This document shows, one piece after another, positions 57,358 through 64,000 of a stretch of DNA of 64,000 nucleotides. The notes under the pieces were generated by a model. It was given only the letters and a program-made list of their open reading frames with translations, ran no database searches and was not told the DNA's origin. The translations under genes and the position numbers were made by a program. Location of the stretch: NCBI GenBank assembly GCA_963920705.1, contig OY987233.1, positions 8,546,001-8,610,000 of the forward strand, written 5' to 3'. The stretch is from Odiellus spinosus. Taxonomy: Eukaryota > Arthropoda > Arachnida > Opiliones > Phalangiidae. Numbering within the stretch: the first letter of the stretch is position 1; each line of letters starts with the position of its first letter.

Positions 57358-57398
57358 TTAATAGATCATAAGGATGAATAAAAAAATCGGATGCGCGT

Positions 57399-57546
57399 TT
57401 ATAAGCGTCCTCTAACGGTAAACAGTGCAGGAAGAAGTAGGAACTAACAAAAACCACTTGCGCGTCTGCCTATTCTCTATGCATACACGGCGTTTTGTTA
57501 GTTACTATTTTTTCCTGCACTGTTTACCGTTAGAGGACGCTTATGA
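57399..57546. repeat. Family R short palindrome (copy R2)
   Basis: TATAAGCGTCCTCTAACGGT to TGCAGGAAGAAGTAG on the left mirrors TTTTTTCCTGCACTGTTTAC to GAGGACGCTTATGA on the right. Similar to 33893-34024. Confidence 0.8.
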
Positions 57547-57749
57547 AAGCATGACAGGTTTGTTATTTATCTATGAAGAATAAGATATATGTGTCCAGTA
57601 GTTAATAGTCTTAGATTTAAGTCAATCGTTCGGTGGTGTCATGAAAGGTGCCCGAATTTTGGAGTATTTAGGATTTTTTAGCTACTTTTGCCACTGGGTA
57701 GTTTAATGATATCGGCAATTTATCGTAAATTTAATATAGAAATGTTCAT

Positions 57750-58300
57750 TCAACTAATGTGACGAACAAAGAGATGTTTATCCAACTTATATGATTGGAC
57801 AATTAAATGTCCCTCCAACTTATGATTGGACAATGAAATATCCCCCCAACTTATGATTGGACAATGAAATATCCCCCCAACTTATGATTGGACAATGAAA
57901 TATCCCTCCAACTTATGATTGGACAATGAAATATCCCTCCAACTTATGATTGGACAATGAAATATCCCTCCAACTTATGATTGGACAATGAAATATCCCT
58001 CCAACTTATGATTGGACAATGAAATATCCCTCCAACTTATGATTGGACAATGAAATATCCCTCCAACTTATGATTGGACAAAGAAATATCCCTCCAACTT
58101 ATGATTGGACAATGAAATATCCCTCCAACTTATGATTGGACAATGAAATATCCCTCCAACTTATGATTGGACAATGAAATGTCCCTCCTACTTATATATG
58201 ATTGGAGAAGAAAATGTCCATCCAACTTATATATGATTGGACAATGAAATGTCCAACTTATATATAATTGGACAAAGAAATGTCCATCCAACTCCAAACC
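57750..58300. repeat. Minisatellite, 31-bp unit
   Basis: About 16 copies of CAACTTATGATTGGACAATG plus AAATATCCCTC. Units at both ends (before about 57830 and after about 58190) carry TATATGATTGG and GTCC variants, while the centre is homogeneous. Confidence 0.94.
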
Positions 58301-59156
58301 CTGGCTTCAAAAGTAAAAGTTCTTTCGCTGATTAAAAGAGGGCGCTTCATTCTTGGAAAAAATGGCATATTTACATGGTCTCAATAATTAATACTAGAGT
58401 ATTGTTGCTTAGAGATAATCAACTTATGATTTCACAATAGAAATGAAAAATATTCGAAATAGACTAAAATTCACTTACAGACTTTTCCCATATAGTTCTA
58501 ATTCTATATAAGGTGGGAAAAATTCAAAAACTATGAATAGGAAAAAGGCATAAGCGGGGTTAAAGAGGGCAGGGGTGGGCAGAGGTTGGGCGGGATGGGG
58601 CGTAGAGATGTCTTGAATGTGGAATCAATCTAGCGACCCCCCTTATATACTATATAAAACCGTCTGGTGAGGAACCAGGCCGCTCGAGAGATTGAACCTT
58701 TTGATTGGGTTGACAGTTTTACCCTCTCTCTAACTCCTTTTTAGAAAAAGAAAAAGAAATGGACGGAGGTAGGGCGTAAGAGGGGTTTCCTGCAAATTAA
58801 TCACAGTTATAGGAAGTTTAAGGATTGAATAAACCCGATAACTTAATAAATATTCGAAGGAAACCTCGACCGAATACGTTTCACCGCATTCCTGATGCAT
58901 CTATTTATTACGAAGTGATTGCGCATGCGTGCAGCATCGCGATAACGCTGTTGACAGTTTTCCGTAAAATTAAGACCCCCCCCCCCCATTATCTTTTAAA
59001 TAATGCCCATCGGGAACTAGCCGTATACTTTCCTAAAGGGCAGTAACATTGAAAAAATTGGCAAAAATATATTTTAATGGTTCAGTATTGTAGCGCCTCT
59101 AGTGGAGTTTAATGAACTACAATTTGATAAGTCGAAGTAGGGACGTTGCAGAATTT
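58301..59156. other. Stretch without a recognised feature
   Basis: Includes a G-rich run (GGGCAGGGGTGGGCAGAGGT near 58568), a C-run near 58977 and an open frame of 73 codons (58825-59046) with no known domain. No repeat family of this window matches. Confidence 0.3.
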
Positions 59157-59581
59157 GAAGAATTATCCGGAGATGAAATTTTAAGCTCGATTAATTATCA
59201 AATTACTCGTTTATTAGAACGGATAACGCGAAGATAAAAATATGACGTTTCTCGAAATCCGCGAAGAACGAAATATAATAATTATATTTTAATCTCAATT
59301 GAAAGGAACAGCGACTAAATTACTACATTCTAGCTTCGAGATCTCCATTTGGGTTAAAATCCGCGAAGAAACTCGAGTTTCAAATGTTTCTTATCGGCGA
59401 ATGAATAACTCGTATAGCGCATCAATTTCCTATAACAATGAGTACGAATAAAAAGTTTGCCTTACGTTCGGATACTTTAACTCGAATAAGAAATGGATAT
59501 GATTTTCGCGAACGGATAATATCTAATTGACATTCACGATGGTCTTATTCAATTAATAAAAGTTATACGAATTCCGAGCTG
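59157..59581. repeat. Family H-prime repeat
   Basis: GAATTATCCGGAGATGAAAT, ATTAGAACGGATAACGCGAA, GTTTCTCGAAATCCGCG, GAAACTCGAGTTTCAAATG and TTATACGAATTCCGAGCT. The last 60 bp match family H as well, linking the two families. Confidence 0.7.
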
Positions 59582-59601
59582 GAACTGAACTTGCCCCTTA
59601 A

Positions 59602-59627
59602 AGGGAGAATGCAACCTAACAAAAAGT

Positions 59628-59675
<48 letters not shown>

Positions 59676-60074
59676 CTATTCCTTATTGTTTAAATAGGCC
59701 TAATCCACTAGCCAAAAAATTCACGAAGAAATATTAAACTAGAAATAATTTTAAAACTTACCAGGAAAATAGGCTTAGCGGGATTCACGGAGATCCTGAT
59801 TTCCTCGCGAATAAGGTCTAGCGACCAATCGAACGCGGTTGTAAGTCTCGTGGAGATCTCGCGTGAACGACGGGCCTTCGCTCATTGGTTTCTAGACCTT
59901 ACACGGAGGCAATTCAGGATCTCTACCAGTCCTGCTAAGCCTATTTTGATGGTAAGTTTTAAATTTATATCTAGTTTAATACTGGTTTTGTAAACTTTTT
60001 ACTACTGGATTAGGTCTATTTAAACGATAAGGAATTGATAAAAAAATCTCTTGCTATTAGGTTGCATTCTCCAT
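59602..60074. mobile_element. Family B MITE, TTAA-flanked, with a long T-run (copy B14)
   Basis: TTAA at 59598-59601 and 60075-60078. Ends AGGGAGAATGCAACCTAACA and ATTAGGTTGCATTCTCCA. A T-run of about 48 at 59628-59675 has expanded from the family TTTTTT tract. The core is inverted relative to B1. Confidence 0.87.
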
Positions 60075-60363
60075 TTAATTGTAAATATCGAGAGCTATTT
60101 ATTTCTGTAATTAATGCGAGAAAATTTTTATTTCGGTAGTTATTGTAACAATTTAGATATTAAAATTTTTTTTTCACGAATATCTTCAGTGATTTTTGTA
60201 GCACATTCCTGATCCTGCAATAATGAAATCAGTAATTTGTTACATTTTTAATTGCAAAAATATCTTCAATATACCTTAAATTCTTTATAAACATCATAGT
60301 ATTGATCGATACACTGCTCACAGTAAAATTATTATCGTGACATTTCTGTATTCGCTTGTTATA

Positions 60364-60634
60364 ATAGACGAATTCGAAATTGAAGAGGGGCAGCGCGCCA
60401 TTGGGGTACACTCTTTACGCGCCGATCTATTAAGAGATGTGGCTATCGTAGTGACCATTCTGATCCTATGACGAGAGAGACAACTAGGCGGTAACCCCTC
60501 CCATCGCGCTTCGAGACTCAACGCGTTTCCCATAGCAACGGCCGTGTAATACGTGGATAGGTACGAGAGCGAGAGAAAGAGGCGCAGGCGCGCCATCTAT
60601 GATAATTCATCATTATATTTGTACCCCCATTGGA
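60364..60634. mobile_element. Family F element, reverse copy (F3)
   Basis: Tail GACGAATTCGAAATTGAAGA, then CCATTGGGGTACACTCTTTA, interior reverse of F2, and the other end TTTGTACCCCCATTGG. A 92-codon minus-strand frame here is repeat sequence. Confidence 0.84.
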
Positions 60635-60639
60635 TTACG

Positions 60640-61305
60640 AGTATGGATATTTCGAATTCGTCACTAATATTAAAATATTCATTAACACATGCTTACTTTG
60701 AGAGAAGCTTCGCACCCCTGATTTGAAACGTACAATTAAACAGATTAAAGTTGGCATCAAACGAAAAAAATATATATTTTTGAAATTTTTTGAATCTCAT
60801 CAACGCAAAGTATTGAAATTTGGAATTTAGGTGTAAAATTAGAGGTCGCCTGACGTATTTGCAAAAGAATTTTGGGGTGAGTGGGAATTTTGGGGCGAGT
60901 GCGAATTTTTTTGGTGAGTGGCAATTTGGGTCGAGTCGGAATTTGGGTCAACTTTTTCGAGCCAAATGGGACCAACCCGATAAATGCATGGCTTCAAATA
61001 TAGGTCTCATATAAACGGGCCTTAATTGTAAAATTTTAAGGGGGAAGTCTGGTGTTTTTGAAGTTCTCTTGAACGGGGTAAAGGTTCAGGTGATTGACCT
61101 TTAGCAAAAACAATGGTTCATTAATAAATTTTTCAAACACCACTCTCTAATAAATTATCTATATTTAATCTATTCTGAAAACAGATCGATTAAAGAAGCT
61201 GATTGCGTTTCGCTGATTGATTGAATTTTAAAATTCAAGTGATTATATAACTTATATAACCATGCACTTTTTATATCAAAATACCAAACGTCTATCCCCT
61301 TTAAA
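60640..61305. other. Stretch without an assigned gene
   Basis: Near 60860-60950 the words GGGGTGAGTGGGAATTTT, GGGGCGAGTGCGAATTTT and GGTGAGTGGCAATTTGGG form a short degenerate repeat of about 20 bp. Nothing else is recognised. Confidence 0.35.
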
Positions 61306-61314
61306 GGGAGCCTG

Positions 61315-61887
61315 AAGGAAAAAAAGCCCTATTTCGTTGATAAAACAGTAATACTGTAATAAATAGACCCTTCCTCCACTCAAATATTTTTACCCCGCTT
61401 AACTACTCCAAAATTAAGGTCGGCGTTTTAACCCCACGACTTATTTAAATCGTCCACCATCCTGTTCCATGTATAAAAGGGGATACCAGCCAATCAGAAT
61501 TGTACATTGGGAAAATAATATTACATGTTTTGTTAGATGGCGTCACAGTCTCCAATGGGGTTCCGAAAAAATATATTTTTGCTCGAATTGATGTCGATTT
61601 TTATGGGAAATGTGGCGCCACCTTTTGGGAGCTTGCCGCTTCTATATATAATAATGGAATATAAAGACAAGATTTGATTGGCTCGTATCCCCTTCTTTCC
61701 GAGCAGGATTCAAACTGGTGGTTGACCAGTAAGTTCGAAATTTAAAAGTACTTATTTAAATATCTTTTTTTCGCAATTTAATTATTTAGGATACTTATTT
61801 TTTTGTAGTAAAAAAACATATTTTAAGGTCTAAGAAATCAAAAAATTAAGTTATCGCCGATTACACACGATTTCCTTCAGTTTCCCT
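61315..61887. mobile_element. Family C MITE with TTAA flanks (copy C2)
   Basis: TTAA at 61311-61314 and 61888-61891. Ends AGGGAGCCTGAAGGAAA and TTTCCTTCAGTTTCCC. Interior GATACCAGCCAATCAGAATT and AATGTGGCGCCACCTTTTGG as in C1. Confidence 0.9.
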
Positions 61888-62284
61888 TTAAGAGTAAGAG
61901 GAGAAAAGATTGTTTTTAAATGTTTACCTTTTTCACGTCTTTATCCACCTAAAATAATCTTGGATTAGTGGTATTCTCGATACAGTGTTTATGGCCACAC
62001 TTTTTGAAATGTTAAGCGCGTCTTCAATCGAAATTTTTTTGGCCAAAAAAATAACAAGTTAAATTTTTTGGTGCAAAAAAATCCTTATTTCAAATGTGGC
62101 TTTTAGATCGTCACGCGTAAAATGATTAAACTTATGCTTAATATATTCTATAATAAACTCTTACCTTAAATTCATTCGTTACTTTACTCCTACAATCGGC
62201 GTATGGTTTTAAGATTTGCTCGTTATAATCCTGAATGAATTTGAATAGTAATATTTTTAAGATCAACTGATTCTTTCCCCTTTT

Positions 62285-63450
62285 GACTTTCAAAACTAGA
62301 CCCCATTTGGCTTTCAAAACTAGCCCCCCCATTTGGCTTTTAAAACTAGCCCCCCCATTTGGCTTTCAAAACTAGCCCCCCCCCATTTGGCTTTCAAAAC
62401 TAGCCCCCAATTTGGCTTTCAAAACTACCCCCCCCCCCATTTGGCTTAGAAAACTAACCACCATTTGGCTTAGAAAACTAGCCTCATTTGGCTTTGAAAA
62501 CTAGCCTCATTTGGCTTTGAAAACTAGCCTCATTTGGCTTTGAAAACTAGGCTCATTTGGCTTTGAAAACTAGGCTCATTTGGCTTTCCGAACTAGCCCC
62601 ATTTGGCTTTCCGAACTAGCCCCATTTGGCTTTCCGAACTAGCCCCATTTGGCTTTCCGAACTAGCCCCATTTGGCTTTCCGAACTAGCCCCATTTGGCT
62701 TTCCGAACTAGCCCCATTTGGCTTTCCGAACTAGCCCCATTTGGCTCTCCGAACTAGCCCCATTTGGCTTTCCGAACTAGCCCCATTTGGCTCTCCGAAC
62801 TAGCCCCATTTGGCTTTCCGAACTAGCCCCATTTGGCTTTCCGAACTAGCCCCATTTGGCTTTCCGAACTAGCCCCATTTGGCTTTCCGAACTAGCCCCA
62901 TTTGGCTTTCCGAACTAGCCCCATTTGGCTTTCCGAACTAGCCCCATTTGGCTTTCCGAACTAGCCCCATTTGGCTTTCCGAACTAGCCCCATTTGGCTT
63001 TCCGAACTAGCCCCATTTGGCTTTCCGAACTAGCCCCATTTGGCTTTCCGAACTAGCCCCATTTGGCTTTCCGAACTAGCCCCATTTGGCTTTCCGAACT
63101 AGCCCCATTTGGCTTTCCGAACTAGCCCCATTTGGCTTTCCGAACTAGCCCCATTTGGCTTTCCGAACTAGCCCCATTTGGCTTTCCGAACTAGCCCCAT
63201 TTGGCTTTCCGAACTAGCCCCATTTGGCTTTCCGAACTAGCCCCATTTGGCTTTCCGAACTAGCCCCATTTGGCTTTCCGAACTAGCCCCATTTGGGTTT
63301 CCGAACTAGCCCCATTTGGGTTTCCGAACTAGCCCCATTTGGGTTTCCGAACTAGCCCCATTTGGCTTTCCGAACTAGCCCCATTTGGCTTTCCGAACTA
63401 GCCCCATTTGGCTTTCTGAACTAGCCCCATTTGGCTTTCTGAACTACCCC
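62285..63450. repeat. Large minisatellite, 23-bp unit
   Basis: About 50 copies of CCCCATTTGGCTTTCCGAAC plus TAG. The left edge carries TTTCAAAACTAG, TTAGAAAACTA and TTTGAAAACTAG variants with C-runs; the centre is almost homogeneous; a few GGGTTTCC units sit near 63290-63350; the last two copies have TTTCTGAAC. The largest tandem array in the window. Confidence 0.96.
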
Positions 63451-63908
63451 CGTAGTCTTCAGAACTATCAATTGCGTATAGGCTAAGCCGAAATTTTCAA
63501 GAGCCGAGACGCTTGATTCGTGTTTGAAGAATCTTTGAAGGCCATTCCCTTTGGGAATTAGAAGACTCAAGGCCTAATCTCTTCACATTTGTCCACCTTT
63601 ACTTTTGCAGCGCGTACTGTAGGAATTGTTTACTTACATTAGAGATGTAGAGAGCCTCATTTTACGTATGCTGACTACTTATACTATTTAAATATTGCGT
63701 AATATATTCAAGGTGTATGGGAGCCCTCAAACGAACTACACATTCATATATCATACTATACCGCGGATAGATAACTTAAGATACTACTCACATTGATGCA
63801 AGGAAATATTTTCAAATATTTTTCTATTGTTTCGTTTGAAAGTATACCTGAAAAATACGTTAAAAAAAATTTTTAGAACTACATGATCATGTTTGAAGTG
63901 ACTATTGT

Positions 63909-64000
63909 CAGAAGCCGATGAAACCCTCCTTTGAAGTCTACTACTCTAATCTTTCATATAGGGCTTCTCTCTGTATGGGTAAAATTCACAATTTTACGAG
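63909..64000. mobile_element. Family G MITE, second copy, cut by the window end
   Basis: CAGAAGCCGATGAAACCCTC, GTCTACTACTCTAATCTTTC and CACAATTTTACGAG match the left 90 bp of 14519-14853. The rest is outside the window. Confidence 0.85.

Noticed and set aside
5526-63450. CRISPR-like look of the regular arrays
   Set aside because: Units are contiguous without unique spacers and the window is eukaryotic, so these are minisatellites.

Overview
This is a eukaryotic nuclear window, AT-rich, with small exons split by GT-AG introns, interstitial TTAGG repeats and very dense short DNA transposons. I infer an arthropod, probably an insect; nothing in the sequence fixes the species. By conceptual splicing I recover two complete protein-coding genes plus the last exon of a third. 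All three lie in the left 27 kb.

Left gene region. Positions 13-72 look like the final exon of a plus-strand CCCH zinc-finger gene, followed by an AATAAA signal at 98. From 1439 to 9657 (plus) is an intact 16-exon cytosolic alpha-mannosidase of the MAN2C1 type (GH38; 1,068 residues predicted; zinc and nucleophile motifs present). From 26637 down to 15045 (minus) is a complete 10-exon lysosomal glucosylceramidase (GBA1 type, GH30; 546 residues predicted). The two genes converge tail to tail across about 5.4 kb. Both act in glycan or glycolipid breakdown, but in different compartments: free N-glycan trimming in the cytosol and glucosylceramide hydrolysis in the lysosome. I see no sign that they are co-regulated. 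The glucosylceramidase keeps its nucleophile (E366), but the conserved NEP acid/base motif reads NQP (Q260). It may therefore be a pseudoenzyme, an allele, or a sequence error, and this is the most striking single observation in the window.

Rest of the window (27-64 kb). I find no convincing cellular gene here. It holds interspersed non-autonomous DNA transposons and minisatellites. The transposons fall into recognisable groups. One group is TTAA-flanked, most members with AGGG-like ends (families B, C, D and E; P shares the TTAA but not the AGGG). A second group has 7-bp target duplications and 5'-CA termini (A, G, M, Q). A third has 5-bp duplications and CAGGGTT ends (N). Several palindromic or foldback units are also present, including a 1.44 kb inverted repeat in GBA intron 1. 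At least eleven minisatellite arrays (units 17-40 bp) occur, two of them abutting inside a GBA intron. One 720-bp transposon (M) still carries what looks like a first coding exon with a splice donor. Between the repeats are a few stretches of balanced composition and no visible repeat (for example 30600-30985 and 56200-56860) that could be regulatory DNA.

Limits: gene models rest on conceptual splicing and recalled family motifs. Repeat families were grouped by eye, so copy boundaries are approximate except where target-site duplications are quoted.
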